Source: Persicaria tinctoria (lineage: Eukaryota; Streptophyta; Magnoliopsida; Caryophyllales; Polygonaceae). From it: a stretch of 64,000 bases of DNA. Within the stretch, counting starts at the first letter, position 1. Each line of letters opens with the position of its first letter. The DNA is taken from assembly GCA_037127255.1 (NCBI GenBank), contig JBANSL010000009.1, positions 30,729,475-30,793,474 on the forward strand, in the 5' to 3' direction. Under the pieces are notes generated by a model. It was not told where the DNA came from. It did not search any database and worked only from the letters and a program-made list of their open reading frames with translations. Shown piece by piece: positions 1-10,543 of this stretch. The position numbers and the translations under genes are program-made.

Positions 1-425
1 GAATTTGAATGAGTTGGTTCATTTGTTCCTCCAATTTTCCGATTCGGCTCATGTTTCTTTCCTCTAACTGCTGCAACACTTGTGTGAGAGTTCTGATTGA
101 TACTTCCTGCTCAACCTGTCGACTCATGTTGTAGAAAAAATCCCAAATCTCAAAGAGTCCCATATCCAATAGGCCTCCATTACTCATGGACTCAGCAAGA
201 TTCCGTGTTTCAGCATTCATCCCATCAAATATGCAAACACACATCTCCCGCACACCATATTGATGACCCCATGAACCAAGGTCATTAACATACTCATGCA
301 ATCTAGTAAAATATTGGTGTTGTGAACCGTAAGATAGGTTCACAACGAAGTTAGATATATAAACAAAAATTAATAAATACACAAAACAAAGAAATAAACT
401 TGAGTCCCCGGCAACGGCGCCAATT

Positions 426-1815
426 TGATGAACGGTTTTTAGTCGCATAAACCGTATCAAAATAAAACTCAAACCTACAAACTAGTATAGCAAGCAAGTA
501 AGAGGTCGATCCCACAGAGAATCAAGTATTCCTTTGCAAAGTGTAATTACCAATTAGTAGAAAGGGGGGTTTTGGTTGATTGAGATTGAAAAGAAAACAA
601 AATAAAATATAAACAGATTAATGCAAAACAATTTAGAGAAGATCGATCTACCTACAACTATCCACTTTATTTGGGTGAATTGATATTGTAACTTCCTCTT
701 GTCCTTTTAGGTTTCCTATGAATGCCCTTGTCCCGACCTAATATAGTTACTAGTCCAATCAGTCCTAGAAACCCTTATCAATCAAACAGTCCCTAAAGAA
801 GGATTTAACCCAATTGATAGCTTTAAGTTCAGAGATTAACCAAGGTATTTGCAGTCCCTAAAGAGGGATTTAACAACACATTCAACTTCCTACCTATCCA
901 ATTAGTTCAATCAGCTCTAAAGGGACATGTTTGCTACTTGGGTTAAGGTTCACAATCAGGAATCTACAAAACCCTAGCAATTGAATTGATCTAACTAGTT
1001 GGCCAGACAAGATAGAACAAATCAATAAACAATCAAGCACAAAGAAGTTGAAGCATTCAAATATAGGAAATAAGGAACAAGATTCAGAAACTCACAATCA
1101 ATCCAAATAAAGCTTCAAATTGCAAGTAGAACGAAGAGAGTTTAGTCGCCCATGGCGAACATCGCTCTCTCACTCTAATTGTCTGATAGAACGTAAGAAT
1201 AGAATGGAAGTAATGAAAAATAACATAAAAGTGGCCTAATAAAACATCCAAGTCGGCCCTTCAAACAAAATAGAACAACTAGGGTTTTTCTCAAAACGGC
1301 GCAGCGCTGATGACCCGTGCGGCGGGCGCAGCAAACCATGCGGCGGGCGCAGCAAACCATGCGGCGGGCGCTGCATTGGTCTTTCACGGAAATTCCGTCT
1401 TGAATCAGCTCTCGACGTCAACATGAAAGTTGTAGCCCTCTGAAAGAGCTTTCCAACGCATGGTCATAATAGTCGATCGGACAACCGAGGCCTCCAGAAA
1501 GTGCAAAACAAGTTCAGCATGTCTGGCGACAACTTCTGCAGACTTGTTCTTCGTTTAGGTTCGCTTCTTCTTCTCAGGACCTCTTGAGATCTTCATGTAA
1601 GCTTCTTCGATCAACTAGACATTCTCATCCAATGCGTTATCAACCTATGTCTCCTCCTCAAATCCACGATTACCTGGAATAATCAATAAAAACATGTAGA
1701 TTCCGACTCCAACTACACAGAGAACAAATATGCAAATTATACTTAAACCATGCATGATATGCATCATAACTAAGCCAAATGCAACCTATTATAACTCTCT
1801 AAATGCATGCTATCA
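426..1815 (-). repeat. LTR of element A, copy 1
   Basis: The 1390-base LTR reads TGAT...ATCA on the minus strand. It is bounded by the tRNA-Asp primer site (405-422) on one side and by a purine-rich tract (minus strand GTGTGGGGGAGTT, just above 1815) on the other. It contains a short GC-rich triplication around 1310-1375 (units of about 21 bases, GCGGCGGGCGCAGCAAACCAT-like). Confidence 0.88.
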
Positions 1816-3450
1816 AACTCCCCCACACTTAAGCTTTTGCTTGTCCTCAAGCAATCAAAAACAAATATAGAATTGATCATCCCACAAATAAGATCTTCAT
1901 GCTATAGTTTTAGAAAAGCAACATCAAACAATAGGAGCCATGAATAAGAAAACAAATATCCTAGCAAATATATGAGCGATCCAATAGTAAAAGCAAATTT
2001 AATCCAACCTCACCGGGATAATGTGTTTCACTCAAGCTCTCATGTGTTTAGTCTTTAAAGTCCAACTCTCAACTCAATCCAAAATGCTCTGTACACCGTG
2101 AAAGTTATCACTTGCAAACAACATCATGAGGACTTTTATAAGGTTGTAATGGGACTTTGGTAGGAACATAAGGCATGAGAAATATTTAGGCTTGTGGTGC
2201 TAAAAATCCGGGAAAAAGGAACAACAACCAACTAGAACAACACCAAAACTTCCATACTTCACAAACCATTCCAATAACATAAACTCCAGTACACATCAAT
2301 AAGCACTCTTCGATTTCAATAGCCACACAACTTATGCAATTTTTCCATTTGAATGATGACTTTCTTTTCTTTTCTTTTATGCTTACTTTTGCCCCTAGGT
2401 GAATTTTATCCTCCCTAGATCCAAGCTTACTAGACTTTTACTCCTAAGTGAATTTTATCCTCCTTAGGCCCCTAGCAATAAGTCATCTCTATTATGCAAG
2501 AAGGGTTACCTTATTTTGGCTATGCCTCTCGCAATGCACAACCATACATACATCATCTCCACTCAAAGCAACTCCAACATAAAGATTTTTCACCAATTCT
2601 CCTCCTAATTCCCGGATGGGGTCAGGCTAATCATTGGCTATGATATATTTTTGTGGAGCTATAAAAAAGAATAGGCTTTAAGGTTCAGATTGGCTTCAAG
2701 CACAGGATAATATGTAAGGTAGATAGGGTATAATATGGCTAAAGAAAACATGCCTCAATCATTTGAAATTCACAAGCAACAAACATGTGCAATACGGTAT
2801 TGAAATAAGAAGCATGTGGATAGTATAATCACACAATAAAAGCAAAAGGGAATAAGATATAAAGTCCCTATAAGGCCAAAACAAACTCACAAGGGTTATG
2901 TTTTTTTTGGATTTCAATTAAACCTCAACTATGAATCATACTTGCTCAATTATATTCTCAATTCATGCTCCAAAATCATTTTCAAGCAATTCAATCAAAT
3001 TATGGGATTTATGCAATTAAGATCATAAAAATAAATTAGAGGACAAACTAAACCAAGATGGGTATCGTTAATAACACTTAAATGCAATGCATGATATTTT
3101 TGTGATTTTTTTTCAAATGTGATATATGAATAAAAATAAATATGACAACATAAATAAACATGATATGCAAACTCTATCTATATGCAATGCAATACCTCCC
3201 CCAAACTTAAACCTTTCATTGTCCTCAATGAAACATAAAAGACAACAAAAAATAAAAACATAGAGAAAGAGATGAATGAAATACTCACAATGTGGTGGAA
3301 GGGGCGATATAGGTCGGATCTGAGCATTGCGGCGGGTTAAAGAAAACTAGCAAACTAGGAATTGAAATAACTAAAACTTACCTCGGGTTGCCTCCCGAGA
3401 AGCGCCTTTCTTTAATGTCATTGGCTTGACTTATTCTCAATCTCAAGACC
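1816..3450. other. Internal non-coding region of element A
   Basis: AT-rich sequence with no ORF of note. It contains two related stretches, near 1816-1860 and 3195-3235, in which a C-rich tract is followed by tct/cttgtcctcaa-type words; these are common just inside gypsy LTRs in plants. The first is the polypurine tract of the minus-strand element and the second may be an older copy of it. Confidence 0.6.
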
Positions 3451-4422
3451 TTATTTCTCAGACATTGTCAAGGCCCTCAGTAGCCTATCATATTCCTGTG
3501 CACACATCTTGCAAAGCACATCATAGCACAATAAATTGAAAGCATAAAATGTGGAACTCAAGAACCCTTTCAATCTATCAAATAGTCTAGTATGACTCTC
3601 TGCAAAAGGAATATGATACCACCAACACAGTTCCGCTGGTGGCTTTTCAAAATAGCAATCAAAAGGATCAACATATACACCATTAACTTCAAAATTGCAA
3701 AAGTTTACCTTTATTACCTCTTTAGCCTCGGCTGATGGCTCTAGACATGGTTCATCAATAGGCGAGATCAGAATGGATGGTGCAGATGGAGTAGGAGACA
3801 CATCACATGTAACCTCATGCGTCGACTCATGAGATTCCAAGCCAGGAAGCACTAGACCATCTCCTCCATCATCTAAGAAACTATCGTTGTCTGCAACCAA
3901 TTCCTCATCTTCTTCTTCGAAGCTCCTTTCTTTCTCACCTTTTGCACTTAGAATTTGAATGAGTTGGTTCATTTGTTCCTCCAATTTTCCGATTCGGCTC
4001 ATGTTTCTTTCCTCTAACTGCTGCAACACTTGTGTGAGAGTTCTGATTGATACTTCCTGCTCAACCTGTCGACTCATGTTGTAGAAAAAATCCCAAATCT
4101 CAAAGAGTCCCATATCCAATAGGCCTCCATTACTCATGGACTCAGCAAGATTCCGTGTTTCAGCATTCATCCCATCAAATATGCAAACACACATCTCCCG
4201 CACACCATATTGATGACCCCATGAACCAAGGTCATTAACATACTCATGCAATCTAGTAAAATATTGGTGTTGTGAACCGTAAGATAGGTTCACAACGAAG
4301 TTAGATATATAAACAAAAATTAATAAATACACAAAACAAAGAAATAAACTTGAGTCCCCGGCAACGGCGCCAATTTGATGAACGGTTTTTAGTCGCATAA
4401 ACCGTATCAAAATAAAACTCAA
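3451..4422 (-). CDS. gag-like ORF of element A
   Basis: A 323-codon frame running from inside the LTR through the primer site (residues about 18-23 are translated PBS), so the upstream methionines are unlikely to be used; a start near residue 77 (about 4194) is more plausible. Residues about 78-115 (CVCIFDGMNAETRNL...GGLLDMGLFEIWDFFYNMS) resemble the C-terminal half of plant gypsy gag domains of the form FYNGLxxxTRxxIDxxxGGxLLxK...AxELI. Residues 125-160 are a likely coiled coil and residues 165-240 are acidic and Ser/Pro-rich. No zinc knuckle, protease, RT or integrase follows. The N-terminal part is repeated at 1-428. I infer a truncated capsid protein able to serve only a non-autonomous element. 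Confidence 0.6.
   Translation of the reverse strand: MSFILIRFMRLKTVHQIGAVAGDSSLFLCFVYLLIFVYISNFVVNLSYGSQHQYFTRLHEYVNDLGSWGHQYGVREMCVCIFDGMNAETRNLAESMSNGGLLDMGLFEIWDFFYNMSRQVEQEVSIRTLTQVLQQLEERNMSRIGKLEEQMNQLIQILSAKGEKERSFEEEDEELVADNDSFLDDGGDGLVLPGLESHESTHEVTCDVSPTPSAPSILISPIDEPCLEPSAEAKEVIKVNFCNFEVNGVYVDPFDCYFEKPPAELCWWYHIPFAESHTRLFDRLKGFLSSTFYAFNLLCYDVLCKMCAQEYDRLLRALTMSEK
4355..4372 (-). other. Primer-binding site (tRNA-Asp) of element A; second copy at 405-422
   Basis: The minus strand reads TGGCGCCGTTGCCGGGGA, complementary to the 3' end of plant tRNA-Asp(GTC) including CCA. It lies 3 bases from the LTR. The identical site at 405-422 belongs to the neighbouring array unit. Confidence 0.85.
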
Positions 4423-5765
4423 ACCTACAAACTAGTATAGCAAGCAAGTAAGAGGTCGATCCCACAGAGAATCAAGTATTCCTTTGCAAAGTGTAATTAC
4501 CAATTAGTAGAAAGGGGGGTTTTGGTTGATTGAGATTGAAAAGAAAACAAAATAAAATATAAACAGATTAATGCAAAACAATTTAGAGAAGATCGATCTA
4601 CCTACAACTATCCACTTTATTTGGGTGAATTGATATTGTAACTTCCTCTTGTCCTTTTAGGTTTCCTATGAATGCCCTTGTCCCGACCTAATATAGTTAC
4701 TAGTCCAATCAGTCCTAGAAACCCTTATCAATCAAACAGTCCCTAAAGAAGGATTTAACCCAATTGATAGCTTTAAGTTCAGAGATTAACCAAGGTATTT
4801 GCAGTCCCTAAAGAGGGATTTAACAACACATTCAACTTCCTACCTATCCAATTAGTTCAATCAGCTCTAAAGGGACATGTTTGCTACTTGGGTTAAGGTT
4901 CACAATCAGGAATCTACAAAACCCTAGCAATTGAATTGATCTAACTAGTTGGCCAGACAAGATAGAACAAATCAATAAACAATCAAGCACAAAGAAGTTG
5001 AAGCATTCAAATATAGGAAATAAGGAACAAGATTCAGAAACTCACAATCAATCCAAATAAAGCTTCAAATTGCAAGTAGAACGAAGAGAGTTTAGTCGCC
5101 CATGGCGAACATCGCTCTCTCACTCTAATTGTCTGATAGAACGTAAGAATAGAATGGAAGTAATGAAAAATAACATAAAAGTGGCCTAATAAAACATCCA
5201 AGTCGGCCCTTCAAACAAAATAGAACAACTAGGGTTTTTCTCAAAACGGCGCAGCGCTGATGACCCGTGCGGCGGGCGCAGCAAACCATGCGGCGGGCGC
5301 AGCAAACCATGCGGCGGGCGCTGCATTGGTCTTTCACGGAAATTCCGTCTTGAATCAGCTCTCGACGTCAACATGAAAGTTGTAGCCCTCTGAAAGAGCT
5401 TTCCAACGCATGGTCATAATAGTCGATCGGACAACCGAGGCCTCCAGAAAGTGCAAAACAAGTTCAGCATGTCTGGCGACAACTTTTGCAGACTTGTTCT
5501 TCGTTTAGGTTCGCTTCTTCTTCTCAGGACATCTTGAGATCTTCATGTAAGCTTCTTCGATCAACTAGACATTCTCATCCAATGCGTTATCAACCTATGT
5601 CTCCTCCTCAGATCCACGATTACCTGGAATAATCAATAAAAACATGTAGATTCCGACTCCAACTACACAGAGAACAAATATGCAAATTATACTTAAACCA
5701 TGCATGATATGCATCATAACTAAGCCAAATGCAACCTATTATAACTCTCTAAATGCATGCTATCA
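4376..5765 (-). repeat. LTR of element A, copy 2
   Basis: Same length and termini as the copy at 426-1815. I see three substitutions (near 1537/5487, 1581/5531 and 1661/5611), which indicates a recent duplication or insertion. On the minus strand this is the 5' LTR of the complete unit. Confidence 0.88.
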
Positions 5766-6635
5766 GAGTCTCATGGGAGAATTAAACTTCTTCCTCGGTT
5801 TACAAGTTCTTCAAACAAGTAAGGGAATCTTTCTAAATCAAGGGAAATACACCAGGGATCTGTTTAAGAAGTACAAAATGGAACAATCAAAGGTAGCAAA
5901 GACCCCTATGAGCTCCACTCTCTCCCTTGATCAAGATAAAAATGGTAAGAATGTGAACCAAAAAGAGTACAGAGGTATGATTGGTTCACTCCTATACCTT
6001 ACTGCTAGTAGACCTGATATAATGTTCAGTGCCTGTATGTGTGCTCGATTCCAAAGTGATCCCAAAGAGTCTCACCTTATTGTTGTAAAAAGAATCTTCA
6101 GATACCTAAATGGATCTCAAGACCTTGGGCTCTGGTATCCCAAACAGAGTAACTTTCATTTAACAGGCTACTCAGATGCAGATTTTGCAGGCTACAAGCT
6201 TGATAGAAAGGAACTTCTGGTTGCTGCCAACTCCTAGGATCTTCCTTGATAAGTTGGCACTCTAAGAAACAAAATTCAGTGGCCTTATCAACTGTAGAAG
6301 CCGAGTACATTGCTGCTGGTGCATGTTGCTCTCAGATCCTTTGGATAGCACAACAGCTCAGAGACCTTGGAATTGATCTCAAAGGTATCCCTATATTGTG
6401 TGATAATACTAGTGCTATTTCCATCACCAAAAATCCGGTGCAGCACTCGAAAACCAAGCACATTGATGTGAGACATCATTTCATAAGAGATCGTGTGGAG
6501 AAAGGTGATGTATCAATATCCTTCATATCTACTGATTTTCTGTTAGCTGATATTTTTACTAAACCACTCCCTGAAGATCGTTTTAACTTTATTAGATTGG
6601 AGTTGGGTATGCTTAATAGGGAAGCACTTTCTTAG
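5766..6635 (+). pseudogene. Element B pol 3' end (copia RT thumb and RNase H)
   Basis: The reading frame begins abruptly at the LTR of element A with the copia RT words LMGELNFFLGLQV, then TPMSSTLSLDQD, YRGMIGSLLYLTASRPDI and SDADFAGYKLDRK. It continues in another frame as SWHSKKQNSVALSTVEAEYIAAG, the CDNTSAI block, HIDVRHHFIRD and the terminal ADIFTKPL block, ending ALS-stop at 6635. A one-base loss near 6207 (in the conserved DRKSTSGCCQ segment) separates the frames. These are the RT C-terminus and RNase H domain of a Sirevirus/Maximus-type copia element and match the pol of element C closely. The missing N-terminal part was split off by insertion of element A. Confidence 0.88.
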
Positions 6636-7006
6636 GGGGAGTAATCACTCCCTATATGAAAGTTCAGAATTCCAATGACATCTCAAGGCCTTGACTTCAT
6701 AAGGTTCCGAGATGCTCATCCGAATAAAATTATATTGGATCAAACTCTATTGGTATCTTATGGATATTCAACAAGAGTTTCTCCGATTTTCTTTATCTCT
6801 TTCAAATATCTGTTTACACATATCTCGTTTTCCATTTTAAAATTATTCCAATCTCTTTAATTTTTGCAAGTTGATTTGACTCCTAGGGTTTAGAAAAATC
6901 AGATAATCATTAATTACTATTCATGTGAGTTATTGTATCTGTACTTGCCGATTTGAAAAAGAGAGAAACGATTCAGTTTCCAGTTTTTTAGCTTTTTAAT
7001 CCTCCT
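6636..7006 (+). other. Element B post-pol spacer with internal polypurine tract
   Basis: No gene. The pol stop codon overlaps a TAGGGGGAG tract (about 6633-6641), an internal PPT-like site; element C has the same arrangement at its pol stop. The spacer ends at the insertion point of C. Confidence 0.55.
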
Positions 7007-8011
7007 TGAAGGTTCGATAATGTAAAAACAATGTAATAAGAAATACTCTAGAAGGGGGGTTGAATAGAGTATGCCCGTTTTTCGCAGAAAGTCTCAAGAC
7101 TTTTGAAGCTTGAATCAAAACTCTTGAGATTAAACCTGAATCACAAAGTTAGACAATCGAACCAAGTGCGGAAATAAGGTAAAGCAAATAAGTAAAGGAC
7201 ACGAGTAATTGTTTACGAGGTTCAGCACAACTGGCCTACGTCCCCGCCTAGGGTTCTTCCACAACCCTAGGATTCAAAGGCTTTATTGAATGCTTAGCTT
7301 AGGATCCTAATAGATCACCGAGAAGCCTCTCTCCTATACAATTGCAATCTAGTCAACTCACGTTCCCTTGGAGTCCTAGACCAATCTAGAATAGCCCCAC
7401 CTCTCTCAGCTATCTAGTACAATCCTCTAACTCTCGCAAATCAATAGCCTAGTGCAACTTCCCGAGTTATAAACTCTCGAGTAACACTTGAAATAAATAT
7501 ATCCTATAAGCTCACAGTGACTCTCAAAGGCTTTGAAATAAACAACAAACTATTTGAGCGCTTTGCAGAGAGACACTTGGAAGACAGATCGCTTGAATGA
7601 ATGAAGCTCGTGTGTAGCACTTGTACGTTCTTGTTATCTCTGTCTTCTTCTTTCTTTCCTTTATATAAGAGTGGAATGGCGCCTGAGGATCTTCACCAAC
7701 GCTCCATGAATCAGGCTTGATTCTTCAATCTTCTATATATGGACACTTTGAAGCCATGATCCATTTTGAAATAGATCTCCTCAATAACTCTATAAAGGAA
7801 GGTTATAATCTCGAAAATACTTCCTGAAACAGTTAGTCCAACGAATATATATATAATATAAAGGAAGTATATAATAAGATAAATAATATACGAATAATAA
7901 GATAGGTTTTGTATTTCATCAACTGTTAACGCTCCAAGGCCTTTGACACAAACATCCTGTCAAAGTCTTTGAAACATCTATTCCGATTTTCATCAAGGGA
8001 GGGAGTTATCA
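7007..8011 (-). repeat. 3' LTR of element C
   Basis: On the plus strand it runs TGAAGGTTCG...GTTATCA. The adjacent minus-strand tract AAGGGGGAGATT (8012-8025) is the polypurine tract. A TATA-like stretch lies around 7665-7672 (minus strand TTATATAAAGG). Confidence 0.9.
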
Positions 8012-8358
8012 ATCTCCCCCTTGATGAAAGACAAAACCTGTGCATCCCTGCAACTTAGTCAAACAAATATATCATAATCAAAAACAGACTAAGTAAGGGT
8101 TAGACAAATGTTGGATCAAATAATTTTAAAATAAGAAAACATCCAACCAAAAACCAGAAATCAAAAAGGCAAGGTCTTCCAAGACCTTTAATCAGAGGTT
8201 TTCAAGGTCTAACGATCATCTCACCCTTTTTGTCTTTCAACAAAGGGCGGAGGTAAAACAGTCACCAAAAGTTTACCAAAAGTTTTGAAAATGTTTCCAA
8301 AAACCAGCAAAGTAACAAGTTTCAGGGTGGGATAGGGTGGGTTAAGGTTTAGGCTTGG
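8012..8358 (-). other. Element C polypurine tract and 3' untranslated region
   Basis: No gene. The AAGGGGGAGATT polypurine tract on the minus strand abuts the LTR at 8011. The remaining 330 bases up to the stop of the extra ORF are non-coding. Confidence 0.75.
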
Positions 8359-10074
8359 TCAATCCAGAGCATCATCAGTGAGCCTCGTCCATAGTCCTTC
8401 CAGCAACGTTGAGATCCCGCTCATCTTCGTCATCACCTCCGTCTGCAGCTCCTTAATATCCAGGCGAACTTCCTCCAAGCCCAACTCTAGGTTGTCCATG
8501 CGTTCATCGAAAGCTGGAGCAATGGGAAAGGCTTTTGAAGGAGTGGCAAGACTCAAGGTCCCTTGGGGAGACCGAGTGATGCCAATCTTTTCAAGGCCTT
8601 TAGAGTCGAACATACCCGTATGACGCAGCTGTTCTTCATTTTTGAGATCAATTCCAAAAGCTTTGAAGATAGGGGTAAAAAGGGTAGCAAAGGGGAGGGG
8701 AGAGCCTTTTCGAGCTTTTCTGGCATGGGCCATGGTTCCAAGGATAGTGTTGGCCAGATCAAGATCAAGGCCATTAAGAATGCGGTAGAGCAGGACCATG
8801 GCATTGTCGGTTAGGAGTGAGCCAGAGTTGAGACGGGGTAGGAGGCATCTAACAATGATGTTGAAGATTATTTTTGCCTCAAGGGTTAGGGATGAGTGGG
8901 TGAGTTGCTTTGAGGTGCTGTTGGCCGCTTCGGGTAGAAGATATTTGGCTCGGGATAGGATGATGCAGTTCTCTTTTGAGGGGTGGATTTCAGATGGTGG
9001 AACAGGGGTAGGTAAGCCTAGGAGATCTGCAAAATCATTAGGGTTGAGAGAGATTCTAACCCCTTTGACAACAGTCTCCAAAAACCAACCATCAGTGTCG
9101 TTCTTGGCTTTGAGGTTAATGTAGAAGAGTCGGGTAAGCTCAGGGTAGTAGACAGTTTCTCGGTTAAGAAGAGTCCAGGCTGGGGAATTTTTTAGGAGCT
9201 CAATGCAGGGCATCTTCAAAGCTTCAAAGAAATTGAAATCTAAAAAATCTGAACAGCTAAGCTTACGAGTACGAAACTCGTCTACCCACTTACCAGCAGT
9301 CTCAGCATCTAAAAACCAAGAGGAGGGCAAGGATTGATTTACCTGGATATAGGCCGGGGGTTCAGCGTTCTTCCTGCGTGCAACAGTTGGAGCAGCTTTC
9401 TTGGCAGGCGCTACAAGCCTCTTGACAGGGCCCTTCCTGGTACGCTTAGGGGAGGGAGCCTTGACTGGAGTAGGGGCTTTCCGCTTCTTCGGAGACGGGG
9501 GAGGAGGAGGAGAAGGAGAGGGAGTTTCTTCTTCCTCTTCCTCAGACCCCGAGTCCTCACCGGACCCCGCTTCGTCACCTTCTGGTTCCTCATCCCCTTC
9601 AGAACCCTCGTGCTCTTCCTCTTCCTCTTCTTCTTCCTCAGGCTCCACCTCGGATGGAACCTCTTCGGCTTCGGATTCCTTCCGAATCCGCTCAGCTTCC
9701 TCCTCGGCCAGTCTCTTAGCACGCTCAGCCTCCTCATCGGCCTTTTTCTGTCTCAAGGCCTCCTCCTCGGCTTCCCTGGCAGCATCTCTTTCCAGGGCAG
9801 CATCAAGGTCGTCTTCCTCTTCTTCCTCATCCTCTTCCTCAGCCAGGATCTTTCTCTTCCCCTTTTGTTTAGCACTCAAGGGTTTCTTAGCAGCACGTTT
9901 CTGAGAGCCTTTGGGGGCTGTGGTCGAGCTCGCCTTAATGGTGCTCTGGACAACTGCTGGGATGATGACTTGAGTAGCAGGTTCGGGTGTGGGAGAGGTA
10001 GCAGTGGCTTGGCGTCCCTTGGGGGTGGCGCCAAGTCTTTTGGGAGTGACGGCTTTCTTGGTTTTGGGTGCCAT
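8359..10074 (-). CDS. Extra 3' ORF of element C (plant transposon-protein domain; env-like position)
   Basis: Intact 571-residue ORF between pol and the 3' LTR. Residues 1-110 are Lys/Ala/Pro-rich; 75-175 are Glu/Asp-rich with a predicted coiled coil; 180-245 alternate acidic runs with Pro/Ser and Lys/Arg clusters resembling nuclear-localisation signals. Residues about 245-500 form a folded region (PSSWF...FFEALKMPCIELLK...VYYPELTRLFYINL...VVKGVRISLNPNDFADLLGLP) that I recognise as the putative plant transposon protein domain found in many plant copia elements. Residues 525-560 are a C-terminal coiled coil. Sireviruses often carry an env-like ORF here, but I see no signal peptide or transmembrane helix, so a nuclear or DNA-associated role is likelier than an envelope. 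The homologue at 16820-18337 in B confirms it as an element gene. Confidence 0.8.
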   Translation of the reverse strand: MAPKTKKAVTPKRLGATPKGRQATATSPTPEPATQVIIPAVVQSTIKASSTTAPKGSQKRAAKKPLSAKQKGKRKILAEEEDEEEEEDDLDAALERDAAREAEEEALRQKKADEEAERAKRLAEEEAERIRKESEAEEVPSEVEPEEEEEEEEEHEGSEGDEEPEGDEAGSGEDSGSEEEEEETPSPSPPPPPSPKKRKAPTPVKAPSPKRTRKGPVKRLVAPAKKAAPTVARRKNAEPPAYIQVNQSLPSSWFLDAETAGKWVDEFRTRKLSCSDFLDFNFFEALKMPCIELLKNSPAWTLLNRETVYYPELTRLFYINLKAKNDTDGWFLETVVKGVRISLNPNDFADLLGLPTPVPPSEIHPSKENCIILSRAKYLLPEAANSTSKQLTHSSLTLEAKIIFNIIVRCLLPRLNSGSLLTDNAMVLLYRILNGLDLDLANTILGTMAHARKARKGSPLPFATLFTPIFKAFGIDLKNEEQLRHTGMFDSKGLEKIGITRSPQGTLSLATPSKAFPIAPAFDERMDNLELGLEEVRLDIKELQTEVMTKMSGISTLLEGLWTRLTDDALD

Positions 10075-10543
10075 GGAGGTAATCGGTTAGGGTTTCTTTG
10101 AGAGGTTGAAGATGAAGGAGTGGAAAGGTTATGGGAAAAATCTGAGTGTAGGTTGTAATCGGGTACAGAATGGGTTTAAGTAGAGAGAGAGGGTGACGGA
10201 TTGATGGGATGGGTTTAGGGTTCCAAGGAAAGAAATCATTACCTTGCCAAGTTGAAGAATTTTTAAATTCAAATTTGAATTCAAATTACCATAAAAATCG
10301 GACTAAACACAAACCAATTTAGTTCCATAAATAAAATATCTTAACGGTTAAGGAAATCATGAAAATAGGCAATTTTTGAAATCCGATTAAAACAAATATA
10401 ATTGATTAAATATCTAAAAAGATATTAACCAAAAATATATGATCCGATATATGTACTCCACTGTTCAGTTAGCAGACCTTGACATAACTCTCAAAGGTCT
10501 TGACACTGAGTGGAGTTTATCTTTCGTAAAGGGAAAGCTCCCC
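10075..10543 (-). other. Element C spacer between pol and the extra ORF
   Basis: AT-rich and non-coding. The pol stop codon (10544-10546) overlaps a TAGGGGGAGC purine tract on the minus strand, an internal copy of the polypurine motif. Multiple polypurine tracts are a reported Sirevirus feature. Confidence 0.6.

Larger units (their letters stand above)
1..5765 (-). mobile_element. Element A: tandem non-autonomous gypsy/Athila-like LTR retrotransposon array
   Basis: Positions 1-1815 and 3951-5765 are the same sequence offset by exactly 3950 bases with only a few substitutions. The repeated unit is one 1390-base LTR plus a 2560-base internal region, so the order from high to low coordinates is LTR, internal, LTR, internal (running off the window). 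This is a head-to-tail array sharing a central LTR, as produced by unequal recombination between LTRs. The primer site matches the 3' end of plant tRNA-Asp, as in Athila-type gypsy elements. Only a short gag-like ORF is present and no polymerase, so it depends on another element. It interrupts the RT gene of element B at 5765/5766. The distal flank, and hence the target duplication, lies outside the window. Confidence 0.85.

Noticed and set aside
97..288. 63-codon plus-strand ORF present twice (also at 4047-4238)
   Set aside because: It is the reverse strand of the gag-like ORF of element A; duplication simply follows the array unit.
1175..1424. Two overlapping minus-strand ORFs in the element A LTR with a CCARRMV repeat
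   Set aside because: Inside the LTR and caused by a short GC-rich tandem repeat; no start context or similarity.
9334..10101. Long plus-strand frames opposite the extra ORF of element C
   Set aside because: They are mirror frames of the acidic and Pro/Ser-rich minus-strand coding sequence; their Ser/Phe-rich translations have no domain, and minus-strand homology in B supports the other strand.
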